This document shows positions 1 to 11,811 of a stretch of 64,000 nt of DNA, piece after piece; position 1 is the first letter of the stretch, and the number at the start of each line of letters is the position of its first letter. The notes under the pieces were generated by a model. That model searched no databases. It saw nothing but the letters and a program-made list of their open reading frames with translations, and was not told where the DNA came from. The stretch covers positions 20,736,290 to 20,800,289 of the forward strand of contig JAVLUZ010000142.1 in assembly GCA_036768485.1 (NCBI GenBank), written 5' to 3'. The DNA comes from Mermis nigrescens. Its lineage: Eukaryota > Nematoda > Enoplea > Mermithida > Mermithidae. Made by a program: the position numbers and the translations under genes.

Positions 1-253
1 GATTAATACTTTTATGTGCTTTTTGCTAAAAACGGGTCCGAAATTGATCAATTTCTACATTTTTAGTCATAAAAGCGACAATCTAAATGGACTAAAAATG
101 CTTTCAAAAATTTGACATTACCATGAAAAAGCGTTTTATAGGTTATTTTAACCATTTTCGTAGCACAAAAATTGTAAACACTAAATTTTACTGGTTGGGA
201 TTTCTGGGATTTACTCCCCCATCCCCTGCCGACCCTGACCACGTACATCCATG
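1..253 (+). mobile_element. hAT-like MITE, family B, 5' end cut by window
   Basis: The sequence is collinear with the complete family B copies at 6660-7071 and 43158-43609. Shared parts include the 'aaaaagcgttttataggttattttaacc' type interior and the final 'cctgccgaccctga' block. The right terminus is GTACATCCATG at 253. The left terminus is outside the window, so no target-site duplication can be checked. It is non-coding; the short ORFs across it are incidental. Confidence 0.6.
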
Positions 254-269
254 CATCGGCGTTATACTA

Positions 270-350
270 CAAATATATACTAATATACTAATACTTTATT
301 CGGAAAAAACATAAGGGTAAAACAAAGTCGCAAGGAAAATAAAATAGCAT
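270..350 (-). mobile_element. 3' end of a CR1-like LINE
   Basis: Read on the minus strand, this is an AATAAA signal followed by a short TATTAG-type tandem tail. It matches the 3' UTR and tail of the LINE fragment ending near 52600: both carry 'tactttattcggaaaaaa', then a 'gggtaaaacaaa' block and 'gtcgcaaggaaaataaaata'. Only the last few dozen bases survive, so this is a severely 5'-truncated insertion. Confidence 0.5.
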
Positions 351-527
351 AGTGTAATGCGAATAATTAGCAAGGTGTAAGTCTCAGCCTACAAATCTCA
401 CTCTATCTGAAATTTAAAGAATTCGAGAATTTTTCGGATATTTTCGTGTTAAAAAATAATTTTCAATCAGCTTAGACGTTTCTCGAGCAACGCGCGTACG
501 GGAACGCCACATCACATTTAAACTATG

Positions 528-690
528 CAGGCACTTATCTCTGGGGGAATGGGGGAGGTTCGGACCCCCAAAATTCAGAAAAATCAGGTCATTTTAAACG
601 TTATTTTGTGCTATTTTTGGCCTTTTAGGGCTTAGTCCCCCCAAAAATTGGTGTTGCCCCTCCAAAATAGGACGGCCAGCTACGTGCCTG
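528..690. mobile_element. hAT-like MITE, family a (CAGGCAC ends)
   Basis: This 163-bp element is flanked by a perfect 8-bp duplication, AAACTATG (520-527 and 691-698). It starts CAGGCACTTATCT and ends CAGCTACGTGCCTG, so the termini are inverted repeats beginning CAG, which is typical of hAT. A second copy at 54129-54575 has the same ends and its own duplication. The element has no coding capacity. Confidence 0.87.
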
Positions 691-693
691 AAA

Positions 694-948
694 CTATGAG
701 CCGTAGATGCGCGTGTACAGGGTGGCCAGGGAGCCGGGGAATGCTGATATCAAGAATCTGGGCCCTACCCAAATATCCCAATACAGCCTTAATCCGGTAT
801 TCTCGTTCCGGATTGCTTTACCTGTAAGATTAAAGTAAACGAAAGTACCGAAATCGCCTATCGTACGGAAATCCTGCTTAAGCAATGTAATACTAACTAT
901 TAGAGCCTGCGTTAAATATATGAGCTTGGCAATTTCATTTTTTGTCAT
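694..948 (-). CDS. unidentified 84-codon ORF
   Basis: This ATG-to-stop frame lies in a stretch with no recognisable repeat and visibly higher GC than its surroundings. The product starts MTKNEIAKLIYLTQ and has a mildly hydrophobic N-terminal third. I recognise no family. Its start lies 27 bases from, and diverges from, the start of the plus-strand frame at 976. Several frames are open here, so the ORF may be fortuitous. Confidence 0.2.
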   Translation of the reverse strand: MTKNEIAKLIYLTQALIVSITLLKQDFRTIGDFGTFVYFNLTGKAIRNENTGLRLYWDIWVGPRFLISAFPGSLATLYTRIYGS

Positions 949-975
949 CCTTACCCGTATTTTAGCGTTTTCTGC

Positions 976-2522
976 ATGGCGTACAAGGAAGAAGATTTAC
1001 AAGGTCCGTTAACTGATGGGGACAACTTAATGTCATCCTTAACTCGCGAGATTTCTTTAACACCGCTGTGCACCATTGCGCAATTTCCCGATGGGCATAC
1101 TGTAGCATTAATTTTGAAAGGGCTAGAAAGGTCGTCAAAAAACGTTCTAGATTGCCTTGGCGGATTTTTTGATAACAATCCGTGCAAATCTGACGGTTCG
1201 GTGAGCATTTTGGGCAATAAGGTGATAGCTTGATCGCCCAATACGATTGAATCGTGCGCGTGCGAATTGAGGGAACCGTTGGATACGTGTCAACAAGCGG
1301 ATATTCGAGGCGCAAATACAATTTGACACACTTACTGTAATCTTGTAATCTTTAATACCGTGGTCTTCATTATTGTATTAGCGTAACTAAAGTTGACAAC
1401 GTAATCCTTGAGTGGGTGCGTGCAGGGAAGTGAATGCAAATTCAAGGGAAAATGAACCTCTTGCATGCCTGCTTTGACTTAATAATTAAAAATAACCATA
1501 CATGGGCGAGCTAGATGTGGCCAGAAGGGGTGAAATTCAAAAATAGTCATACAGTAAATTGTGGTCATTGTTTTTGGACAGGGTCTGTTCACACTAGTAC
1601 AAATATGGTCCCCAAAAGTCAACGTACATTCTGTACATGTAAAATTTATGGGTAATGTAATGTAGCGCAATAGCGCGTTACGTGCGGTAGACTGAGTTTC
1701 TTGACCCTAATTAATGAAGTTTATTCAGTTTTTGACTTTCTAGCGATAAAAAATATGAAAGTTTATCAGTCTGGCGCGAAGCGCCGGGAAATTCTGATAT
1801 TTTTACGGTTTTCAGGTAGAATTTTTGGTCTTTTAAGCTCAACATTTGTCGTACAGTACCTTTCGTTGTCCCAAAATCGCCTGACAGTATCTGATCTTCC
1901 AAAACATTAGCTTGAGGTAATATATACATATAACAGGGGGATGGAGGGGGATCCTTCCACCCAAAGTCGGACGTTACCCTCCTCCCAGAAGCCGAAAATT
2001 TTTGACCCCCATTTTTAGAAAAAATTCAATTTTTGGGCCGTTTTTACGCGTTTTTTGGCCGTTTTTGCCAAAAATTGAAGGTCATATACTCCCAAATGGA
2101 CAGAATCCCCTCGAAAAATGGCCAGGGATCACCTCCCGAAATTTCAAGCCTTTACATATATGACTAATACCCCTTCTCTTACCTCCTATGCCTATGAGTG
2201 ATAAGAGCCTACCAAATCGTATTAATTCGCATTTGATTTTCTCTCTACATAAAATAAAGTAGCCGATTTCTTAGCATATTGCTTCAAAAAATCGATAATA
2301 CTTGAACTTCATCCAATAAATTTTCAAAATTTATTCGAAGTTTAAATTTTCTGGTTAATTTTTTATTTTTCTCTATTTATTTTTATTTTTTTAAATTTTT
2401 ATTATAATTTTTTATTTTACATATTCATCTTAACCTATTTTACAGTCGATCAAAGAGAAATTCTCAGAAACACCACCCTTGGACTTTGACAAATGGCAAA
2501 GCATATTCACTGATTCAAACAG
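976..2522 (+). CDS. candidate spliced gene, two exons, product unidentified
   Basis: Exon 1 (976-1200) opens with MAYKEEDLQGPL and is 75 codons long. It ends in phase 0 at a GTGAGC donor; reading on would hit a stop 11 codons later. Exon 2 (2446-2522) has a strong acceptor (pyrimidine tract then ctattttacag), reads SIKEKFSETPPLDFDKWQ and ends in phase 2 at GTAGCT. The junction is phase-compatible and the joined peptide looks soluble, with no membrane segments. I found no further exons and recognise no family. The intron holds a family T element (1927-2162) and a D-type repeat with a hairpin at 1773-1785. Exon 2 is the firmer of the two; exon 1 overlaps other open frames. Confidence 0.4.
1927..2162. 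mobile_element. MITE, family T (CATACATGTA ends)
   Basis: The termini are CATATAACAGG and TTACATATATG. The interior holds 'tttttggccgtttttacg' and 'aaaatggccagggatcac', matching copies at 3851-4088 and 11233-11463. The flanking bases do not give a convincing duplication here. It was therefore identified by homology to the 11233 copy, whose insertion site is clear. Confidence 0.5.
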
Positions 2523-3850
2523 GTAGCTAGAACCTAAACAACCAGAATACCACGCTAATCGAGGATAGATTTTTCAAGCGAAAAATGGATAGGTATTCAA
2601 TTTTTTGATGATTTCCGCCTGTCATGAAAACCTATAAATATTTTCATTTTCAAAATAAAAAATAGCCAAATAAAAAATTTACTCGTATAAATACAAATAA
2701 ATTCAAAAAATAGACTACTTCCCGTGTAAATGCAATTTTACTTGCCAAACAAGAAATATAACAAATTTGCTTGCAGCTCACTTTCGTGTCAGAAAAAGCA
2801 TTGTGATTTAGAAAGAACCACATATGCATAGCGCAGATATTCTGAGCGCGAGGAGCGAAACTGAAAAATGTTACTGAAGTGCCTTTTTGGGCTCGAAAAC
2901 GATGGATACGCATTAAAAAAATTATTTTTAGCGTTCCTGGCGATTTTCTTTCTTCCTGAACGTCTAACGACAAAAACGCAAAAACGTTTTCCGAAAATTC
3001 AATAAAATGTAGTCAAAAATGGTTGTTTAACCCAAAAAACTGTCACTTTTCAACTTAAAGATCGCTAAGAAAACGCTTTGAAACGAGCATTCTCAACGAA
3101 TTCCAGGGTAACGAAAATTCTGAAAGTTAAAAATTTTATACAGGTAGGGGGCAAAAACTTTTTGCGGGGGATGGGGATGTTGGAACCTCAAACACCAATA
3201 AAGATGTATTTTTAGGTATCTTCAAATAGAGTGTCTAAAAATTTTCATTCAACTGCGTTTGATATTTCCGACAATTTTAGGCCATCTTTCGGTCATTTTT
3301 TGCGTGATTTTATGTATAAGGTTTTCTGTAACATAACCATTTTCTCCTGCAAGATTTTCACGGGAAAAATATAATTCTATTGAAAAAATGGCCTACACAA
3401 AGTATAATAAAACAAGCGAAATGACAATAGTTAATAAAATATTTGTCTTTCTCCTTGCAATTTTTTCGAAAAAAGGTTACTACTTTTGTGCAACAATATA
3501 AGACAGTGCAAACAAAAATTTTAGCCATATATTCTACACTGGAAACCGTGCTCACTTCAATAGCGATTTCTTCTCTTTGCTAAAATTTACAGCAGAAATT
3601 TTAGAGACAAGTAAAACACCGATTTAAAAATGAGCGACGATATGAATCTGAATACTGAAAACTGGATAAATCACTGAAGTATTAAGGATTTGTTCTAAAA
3701 AGGACATTTTTGGATAGATAAGATCGTTCAATGAGAATCAAGCCATACTGTTTGAATTGAGAATGCGGCCCATACACTTGTAATACTTTTTGACATTTTT
3801 TGCAACTTTTAAGTCAAATTAATAATGATATTTGTTCAGCTAAATAGGTA

Positions 3851-4088
3851 CGTACATGTAACAGGGAGGAGGAAATCTACTACTCAAATTTTGTCGTCCC
3901 ACCGTCCACTGAAGGCCAGAAAATTTTTGAACCCTCCTGATTTTTGAAAATATAAATTTGCGTTTTTTGGCCGCTTTTACGAGTATTTCTGGTCGTGTTT
4001 GGCCAAAAATTAGAAGTCATTAAACCTTCATCACCTTAAAAAATGGCCGGGGATCACAGCCCGAAATTTCGAGCCATTACATGTATAG
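3851..4088. mobile_element. MITE, family T copy
   Basis: It begins CGTACATGTAACAGG and ends near CATTACATGTATAG. It shares the 'ggccgcttttacg' and 'aaaatggccggggatcac' blocks with the other two family members. No clean target-site duplication was seen. It sits just downstream of the donor site of the minus-strand exon ending at 4117. Confidence 0.5.
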
Positions 4089-4116
4089 CTATGTATATGA
4101 ACGTAATGTAACTCAC

Positions 4117-5000
4117 GTGTATGTAGCAACTTATTTCGTCTGATTTTTCGGTCAATAATGGCGTTTTTTCTTCGCAAGTCAAGAAAGGAGATGCTTCCGA
4201 GTCCTTATCAGAAGATGCTTCCAAATCTTTATCAGCTTTCTGCTGACCGTCCTCAGCGCAGTTAGCATCTGCGGAATTCATTGGGGCTCCTGCACTGAAT
4301 TCCACCGAACTATTTTCACTTTTCACAAACTGACAATTTATTCGACTGACAAACTGAATTCATGAAGTAGATTTGAAAAAATGAAGAAAATGTCTCCAAC
4401 TATGGCTTGAAGCGACATGATTGATATCGGCGCAATAGCAGATGAATGATTGTCCATCGTCATCCTGCGAGTCGCTTGTTTATTTCAATAATGGGAAAAT
4501 AAGGCACGATGTCGCGATCGTATGATTGAAATATTGTTCCGCTCGCAGATCCATTCATGTAAAGGTCTAAAGTTTTGGCTCGAGAGTAGTCGGCCGTTTT
4601 CAGCGGAGAGGAGAAAAAATAGCTTTTGGTTCTTTTGGTAAATTAACTGGTACAATAACGATCTAAAATGGTCTAAAACGCAAGCTTTTGTGCAAAAGTC
4701 GGGGAATAAAATAAAATCCCAGCTTTGGAAGATAGGCACTACCACCAAGAAGCGGGGACCACCTGTGATATATGTATGCTCAGATCCATATAGAATTCGC
4801 ACTTTTTTACTAAATAGAACATTTTACAATTTCAATTTCGAATGGTGTGCATTGCTTGGATTCAATCAAGTAATACGCAGGACTATAGATATAAGAAAAG
4901 AATTATACCTTGAATATGGCCTTTCTTACGCTTAATTTTTTTCCTGAGAATTCGACTGCTTTCGCCAACATTAATAAGACATTGATTTTAAAGTTAAAAA
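4117..5000 (-). CDS. candidate minus-strand gene, two internal exons, acidic tail
   Basis: Exon 5000-4930 follows a pyrimidine-rich acceptor ending TTTTAAG, encodes a peptide containing NVLLMLAKAVEFSGKKLS, and ends in phase 0 at GTAAGA. Exon 4329-4117 follows TTGTCAG, is exactly 71 codons in phase 0, and ends at a strong GTGAGT donor. The joined peptide is a short helical-looking segment followed by an acidic, Ser/Asp/Glu-rich stretch (DKDLEASSDKDSEAS). That layout loosely recalls the C-terminus of RAD9-type sliding-clamp proteins, but the resemblance is too weak to name the gene. Upstream and downstream exons were not found with confidence. The splice sites and matching phases are the main support. 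Confidence 0.4.
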
Positions 5001-6659
5001 CTTAAAATATTAGAAAAAGAAAACCTCAGTGAGATTCACGAAGTGGCAATCGATTTATCTTTTGTATTTAAACATTTACAAAAGCATTAATAGACGCAGC
5101 TACGTAGGTACATATACTCGTATATTATAAAAGTCAGTATTATAATTTATTTAGGCTGCAACGGTACTGGTACCATACGTTGTACGCATTTTTAGGCATA
5201 CAGATTTTATAGATACCTTAGATTTTACCCAAATAAATTCTCGATATAAATGAAAAGGAATCGCTTTCAAATTTAATGATTAAAACGACAACACGTACAA
5301 ATAAGCGACGCAAAGAAGCAGAAAATTTTCAGATTTTAAACCAAGGTTCCACAGAATTCTTTAATCCTAGAAACCCAATCCCAATGACGAAATAAGAAGT
5401 TCATTATTTTGCAGAAAATTTACTGTTTATGCCTTCAGAGCGCAAAATTCAAATATGCCAGCTTCTCAATTAATGCCATAACAATCCGAATTTGATAAAC
5501 TCGAAGTTTTTAGATCGTATGAAAAAAGATTTAAAAATAAAATAGTCAACCGAATCAAATGTCAGCGTGACGCAAGCATCTATGTGTTGATGAAGTGTAC
5601 GTATAATGCTCGTATAAATACCCGCAACATATTTGTGAAAAATATATAAATACACGAAATACTACGTATTTATCTGACTGAATTATTGTCGATTTTCTAA
5701 ACCATGAGTACATTACGACTCTTCTTCTAAGCACTGCCCGAATCAACTCACTTAATAGCTGCTACCACCTTCTCCGATCGAAAAAATAACTTGATATGCG
5801 TTGTATTCCCATCAAATAATTTTAAAATTCAAATACGGTTGCGTCTTATTTCTGTAGTAAGAATGCCTGAAAGCAAATTCGTGTTAGGCAGATAAATAGA
5901 GCTTTGTTTAATATACAAGCTTGTTTGTCTACCCTGCAAATTTTCATTTTTTTATTCATCTGCAAATGTGATAAAAATCCTCAGGGAAGCATATGCATTT
6001 CTACATACGAGTATCAATATTTAGGGCGGCTCATGCGCTCGTTTCAGCCTGACGAATGACAAGGCGTGAAAAATTAGGTCTTACCACCAACAAAAAATGC
6101 CGGATAGGTCGTGCTGCAAACTTTAGTCAAACGTAACAAGCATACTTTAACACAGTGCTTACAACAGAAATATGTGCGTGTTTGCTCCTATATATGCATG
6201 GTGGAACAAAACGTAGCGTGTTTTCACTACGTAACAAAACAAGAACATAATTAGTTTTTGGAGAAATGAAGCGATAGCGCAATCTGGCAAATTCATGACA
6301 AAGAATTTCGAAATTGTCTGAAATATATAATCCCTTTCTCTCAGACTTATTCTGTGCAGCAATGGATATTTGACTAGAATCGTATTGATCTATTGACTTT
6401 CAATACGAGTAGGTACGTATGTTTAAAATGGATTAAGTAATACATATAAAATATTGATCACCTCGCCAGCCTAAAATAAGTGTGAATTCGTTAAAATCGT
6501 AACGTTAAGACCCCAAGAATGTTTAGCATTGCGAGAACTGATGGGCGAGCGAAAGGGTTTTTTCAGGAATCGGATTCAATGAAGCCAAAAAACCCGCAGA
6601 CCTTCATTTTAATTTTTTTCGTTTTATCGCAATTTCTTGTTGCAAATCGATAGAATAGT
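5001..6659. other. mostly unannotated host-like sequence
   Basis: AT-rich DNA without recognisable repeats, apart from the possible small minus-strand exon near 5717-5750. I see no RNA gene and no long frame here. Confidence 0.5.
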
Positions 6660-7834
6660 CATACTTGCACATAGGGGATGAGAGGGGGTATATATCCTTC
6701 CTGAAGGGTCCGCCGGACAGGTGCTGTCTGGCGATTTTGAGCCGATGGAGCGTTTTTGAATCATTTTTGAGATCAAAAGCAGTTAAAATGTCAAAATTTT
6801 TCCGGCGCTTCGCGCCATTAGTATTTTTAAATACTTTCAACTAAAAAAGCCTCCAAAATGGGTCAATTTTTGCATTTTTTAGAGTTAAAATTGATATAAT
6901 GCAGTCAAAATAGAATAAAAATGCTTTGAAAATGCGGTATTACCACGAAAAAACGTTTAATCGGCTATTTTGACCATTTTGATTGTTAGCGAAAAATCGT
7001 GAACCTGAAATTAACTGTTTTGGATTTTAGAATTTCACCCCTGCCGACCCTGCTGAACTTGTGCACCTATGAGGACAGTGATTGATAGAAAACATCGAAA
7101 ATGTTATTTATTGCTCGCATCAATTGTTTTGACTCAAATTTTTTTACGGCTTGTCCATCACAAAATAATCAAATCTTAATTAAATATACATCAGAGGCCC
7201 ACATTCATTTCTCAGAAAAAATCTAAGACGCATTACCAATGCGTGCGTTCATCCTTGAGCCCAATTTCTATAAACTCGCGTCTACGGAACAGACACAGAA
7301 CATGACAGTACTCAACAGTAACAACACATATATCGCAAACTGAAAAAGTGATAATGTATAATGTGCACAGTAACATAGATCACGGCAAGAGAAAATGAAC
7401 AGAATTTAAAGCCGTCGATTTGAAAAATATGGAACGAGAAAAAGGGAACATCGTTGTTAATTACTATTCGGCCAAATACGATCAAAGCTCAAAAACACCC
7501 GATGTTGACTATACAAGTACAACCGTCTGAATTCCAGTTTTACTTTATTAAACTACGTTGGCATGGAAAATGAATTACATTTCAGTAATAATGAACTGAA
7601 TAACATAAACAATGGGCAAAAGGAAAAAGGGCACAAAAACTTCTGCACAAAACATTTAAAAGCATCACGCAGGTAATCAACAGCCTAAGGCAAGTAGGGT
7701 TAGGAATCGCGCTGATTACGTAGTGACCATGTGTACGTAAAAATAGTAAGCAGCTGACATAATAATTAGAAAATTTTCCGAAGCACCTTAACATTTTTTC
7801 GTCGCCGTTTTCGAGATAAGCTTGATAAAGAGCA
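5717..7834 (-). CDS. candidate ENY2-like exons (SAGA/TREX-2 subunit)
   Basis: Two small minus-strand segments join in frame. Segment 7834-7787 encodes ALYQAYLENGDEKML plus two bases, then a GTGCTT donor. Segment 5750-5717 begins with one base and encodes ELIRAVLRRRV before GTAATG. The joined peptide lines up without gaps with the start of the e(y)2/ENY2 domain, which has a Q...E.GE...L.ELLRA.L pattern. ENY2 works in the SAGA deubiquitinase module and in TREX-2 mRNA export. Doubts: the second segment overlaps a strong GTGAGT donor-like word, its acceptor is weak, and I could not find the remaining, more diagnostic 'GW' part of the domain. Treat this as a lead only. Confidence 0.25.
6660..7071 (+). 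mobile_element. hAT-like MITE, family B
   Basis: This 412-bp element starts CATACTTGCACATAGGGG and ends CTTGTGCACCTATG, so its ends are imperfect inverted repeats. The flanks are AGAATAGT (6652-6659) and AGGACAGT (7072-7079), a diverged 8-bp duplication. It carries a perfect GGCGCTTCGCGCC hairpin at 6804-6816. Collinear copies lie at 1-253, 35391-36057 and 43158-43609. Confidence 0.72.
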
Positions 7835-8190
7835 CTTCGTATAAACAGCATGCAAGTTAGAGATGAAAAACAGAAGCAGCAGCGTATCAGCTCACATGGA
7901 TGAAGGAATAATTTGACGCGAGTAATATTGAGCCAAAGTATTAATTTGAGCGAGAGTATCCCCAGGTCTCAAAAATGACTTTTTCATGATGAGAAAATGT
8001 AACCGAACACCGCTAATTAGAAATTCAGATCATGCGTTACGAGATATCACAATTAGCGAAAAAATTAGGCAGAAAACAGCGTCCAGATTTAAATGTGATT
8101 TATGCGATTCGAGAAGAGTAGGAAGCATTTGACCGAATTTCCTTCTCCTATGTACCAAAAAAATTAAATGCTATATTTAACCCCCGAAAA
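7080..8190. other. no repeats recognised
   Basis: Apart from the possible small exon at 7787-7834, I see only AT-rich sequence with short fortuitous frames. Confidence 0.5.
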
Positions 8191-8194
8191 AAGA

Positions 8195-8284
8195 TTCAAT
8201 CCCGACTCGAAAAATCTTGCCCCCGGTCGGGGATCGGGGTTGGGATTTTTCGGGGTCGGGGACGGGTTCCCCATACGATCACTG
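8195..8284 (-). mobile_element. end of a hAT-like element with GGGGTC subterminal repeats
   Basis: Reading the minus strand from 8284, the sequence begins CAGTGATCGTATGGGG and then has GGGGTC/GGGATC-type repeats. The plus-strand sequence at 24659 begins CAGTGATCGTACAGGG with the same repeats. The CAGTG start fits hAT. The opposite end is not evident, so this may be a fragment. Confidence 0.45.
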
Positions 8285-11156
8285 CTAACGTATACTATAG
8301 TTTGCAGATAAACTAATACTGAATGCTAGAGTAGCCGAAACGGTACACAGATATTCCTAATTCACACTGTAAAACTGCAATTCTGCTGCACTGAAAGGAA
8401 AGTATAAAGAATCAATAAGGTAATGCACTAAGCGCAGCCCGCCTCGATCAATACATTGCTAAATCTTCAGATAAAATTTGCATATGCTGGAGCATATCTA
8501 TTATAGGAAGTACAAGATATGCACTTATTGTAGACAAGCTACATAAAGCATAATTAGAGCCTAAAGGATTATATATCATAAGTAATCCTATGAAAAAGAT
8601 GCGAAAAATATGTTTATTGCATATAAAAAATTGAGTCGTAATGCGTACCTCGAGAAAACAACATTTAGAAATGTTCGGGGATTAATAACGATTGCGAAGC
8701 AAGCTAAGCAAGAAAACTAGGTAGCAAGAAGCAGATAAGCGAATACTTGTACTGTGTGTCGAGTGCGTTCTTTCTGAGATAGTCTTAAGGACTGTTTTAA
8801 AGCTCCGAAATTTCTACTGAAATGCAAAGGCACTTTCAATTCTTAATAGTCGTCAGAATTTTTTCCAATTATTTCTAAAAGAATATACTATAAAGCAGGG
8901 TTTCTGTACGAACCCTATTTTCACATGTTCAAATAAATTATCAGGTCATTTGCATGCTTTGTACCAAGTTAAGATGATTCTTATTTGTTAGCGATAAGGT
9001 ACATTTATCTTAATATTGAATTTAAATATCTAGCTCTTACCATTTTTTGCAATTAATTTGAGAAGAAACTGAAACAACATATACGTAGAATTGACTGCGA
9101 AGTGCCGAAATCCTTGAGGATTTGATAGTAAAAAGGAATTTAGTGAGTTAGAATTTTATTTAAAAGTTGTTTTTACAAATTTTCCTTCTTTCCTGAAATT
9201 TTCTATTTGTATACCGTGCAAACTAATGTCAGAGTTTATTTGCACGCATAATCTTATATTTTTACTAGGTACGCAGAAAAAGCCGTGGACTGGACGGGAA
9301 ATATGTCCTATGCAACAGTGAAATAAGTACCACAAGATCTCAAGTTTTTTAGGATGAGAGAAGACTGTCCAGGAGGGCATCGTAAGAATTAATAACCAAC
9401 TATTAAGTCAGACTCCAAGTACGTTCTCTAGAGCCACTTTTAACGTCATATTGGATGAATATATGAGCTAAATAAATTGGAATAACGCTTTGATAAGAAA
9501 GCGAAGATGTGAAATGCAGTTCAGGCAGAACCAACTTTCGAGTGCAGGACACAAATTAGACACAAATTTCCAGACACATTCACTACATCGTTCTAAAATT
9601 AATACATAGCGAGTATCGAGGTTCGCTTGACATGAAGAGTGTCATCGAAAAACAACACTATCATGGGTTGGTTATTTTCTGAGGAGACAACAAGCTTAAC
9701 TTTTAAAAACAAACAAAACTCATTTGTACGAAGAATGCCGTTTTTGATTAGAGCGGCCAAAGTAGCAGTCTAATAGAAAAATTACAGAGCGCTTGAAATA
9801 CATGTCTGATCAAAATCTGGAAAAAACATAAACCTCAGCTTTTATAACGATTGGAGAGTTGGTCTACTTCGGGTGAGGAATAATATTCTCAGTTCTTCTT
9901 AGCCGTAAAAATCAATCCTAGATACGAATAACAAAAAGCAGTGGAGCTTCTGATTAAGCTGCATAAATTTAGATTGATACTTACACAAAACTATTCGTAA
10001 AAAGTGGGCTGCACCAATTTTATAGTCCACGTTCTATCAAACCTCTGTAACACCGATATCACCTTTGCACAGACGTGTAACAGTTCTAGATAACGAGAGG
10101 GTAGCCGGTCATGCCTAAGAAGGAGCAGTGGATGACCTTCAATTTTTAGCCAAAATCAGCAAAAAATCGCCTAAAAATACGTAGTCTAAAAAAGCAACTT
10201 TTGTCAAACATCGGGATCTGTCCTGCACTCCGTTAATCTACGACTTACTGAATACAGTCTAAGCCTGATTTTCATCTGTGACTTACTTTTACGACAAATG
10301 CAGGGCCATAAAATCAAACAGGTATATACCTACCCGCGAAGTGTCAAATTTTTTAGAACGAATTCGAGCATCTCAACTCATAAAAATGCTTAAGTACATA
10401 AACCCATTTAATTAAAGCGAAAAGTAGAATATTTCGACCTTTATACACGTTCATGCAAACTATAGGCAGGTATGCTATACCTAAAACAAATCCTATCTGC
10501 AGAAAAAATGGCGATCTCACCGCTGTCAAATCAATTTCAGGGCGTACAAGTCGTCATCGTCAATAACACTACAGTAACCAAACTAAATCCAACTAGCGCA
10601 TTCAATAACGGGAATAAAGAAAAATAAATTCGTAGCGAAGCGCTGGAACATTTTTAGCATTTTTGGCCTCATCGGCTCGGGTCCAGGCATTTTCAGACAA
10701 TGAATCAAGAAAACGACTCAACTGGTGCACATCGCAGAAAATTTTGACCGTTGAAAATGCTCTACGCAAATTTCAGCCCTCATATAGCAAGTGAAGCGCG
10801 GCGATGCCCGCACAGAAGATTAAGTAGATATACCTATTATCTTATCTATCTGTATACTAAGACCCTATCTAAATTAGCACAGGAAGACATATGATGACAC
10901 TCATCGACCACCGTAATTAGGTAAGTCAATCTTACAGCTAGCCGTTAATAAAGCAACAGTAAAGTACTTAATCCTATGCGTTTATTAACATAATAAAATT
11001 GTATTAACAAAATACATGACAATACGAGAATGAAATGAATTCGGCAAGAAGCATTAGAAAATGTAGAAATTTTACCTTCCTATCACAGAATGCATGTTTA
11101 TGTATATACCTAAAGTGAAAATTCAAAAATCTTTCAACACTGTGGTGAATCAAGCC
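8285..11156. other. quiet 2.9-kb stretch
   Basis: No repeat family, RNA gene or convincing coding exon was recognised. Frames such as the minus-strand one at 9380-9156 are short and lack homology I can see. A hairpin-like relic (GTAGCGAAGCGCTGG) occurs near 10630. It is likely intron or intergenic DNA. Confidence 0.45.
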
Positions 11157-11232
11157 CAGGCCCGCATCCAGGAATTTGTTTCGGGAGGGGGAACGACCAA
11201 AATTTTCAAGAACATAAGATAGGGCCAAACAA

Positions 11233-11463
11233 CATACATGTAGGAGGGGGAATGGGGGATCCCCCACCTAGAGTCGATAGTCCCCCTCATCCCTCCAATA
11301 CCAAAAACGTTTTGACCCCCCCCCCGGTTTAGAAAAAAATCAATTTTTTTGGCCGTTTTTAGGTGCTTATTGGCCGTTTTTGGCCGTAAATTGGAGTTCA
11401 ATTACCCCCCCTAGAAATGGCCCAAGGAACCATCTCCCAAAATTCCGAGCCGTTACATGTATG
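11233..11463. mobile_element. MITE, family T, nested in family C
   Basis: It begins CATACATGTAGGAGG and ends CGTTACATGTATG (231 bp). The flanks CCAAACAA and TCAAAGGA are diverged copies of one 8-mer. The empty site in the compact family C copy reads CCGAAGAA at the same place (near 47955), which supports an 8-bp duplication here. Confidence 0.7.
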
Positions 11464-11811
11464 TCAAAGGATGAATTAAAAAAGACGTTTCCTACCACTA
11501 GAGCTGCACACTTTGTAAATTTTGCTACCCAGATGCCTAAAATATAGTAAGAATTCAAAGGACACTCTCTCTTCCAGGGCTGGGGTCTGGAATGGCGCGC
11601 TCAAGCGCCCCCAACGGGGTCCGTGGCAAAGCTCTAGAAAATTGGCTTATGTTCAGACTATGGCCCAAATGGAAAATTCGCATTTCGATTTGAATTCAAT
11701 TTAAACTGCTTTTAGATTGTAGGGCTCCACGATATTCTAAGTCATTACCTCGTAATTTTTTGGCTTAGGCTTGCCGACAGACTCCCGCTTAGGTCGACCA
11801 AACAGTCTGCC

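Noticed and set aside
962..1321. Minus-strand frame with CPKC and CTDC pairs resembling a zinc finger
   Set aside because: It overlaps two other open frames, and the plus-strand frame has a usable splice donor and a phase-matched partner. The Cys pairs alone are weak evidence.
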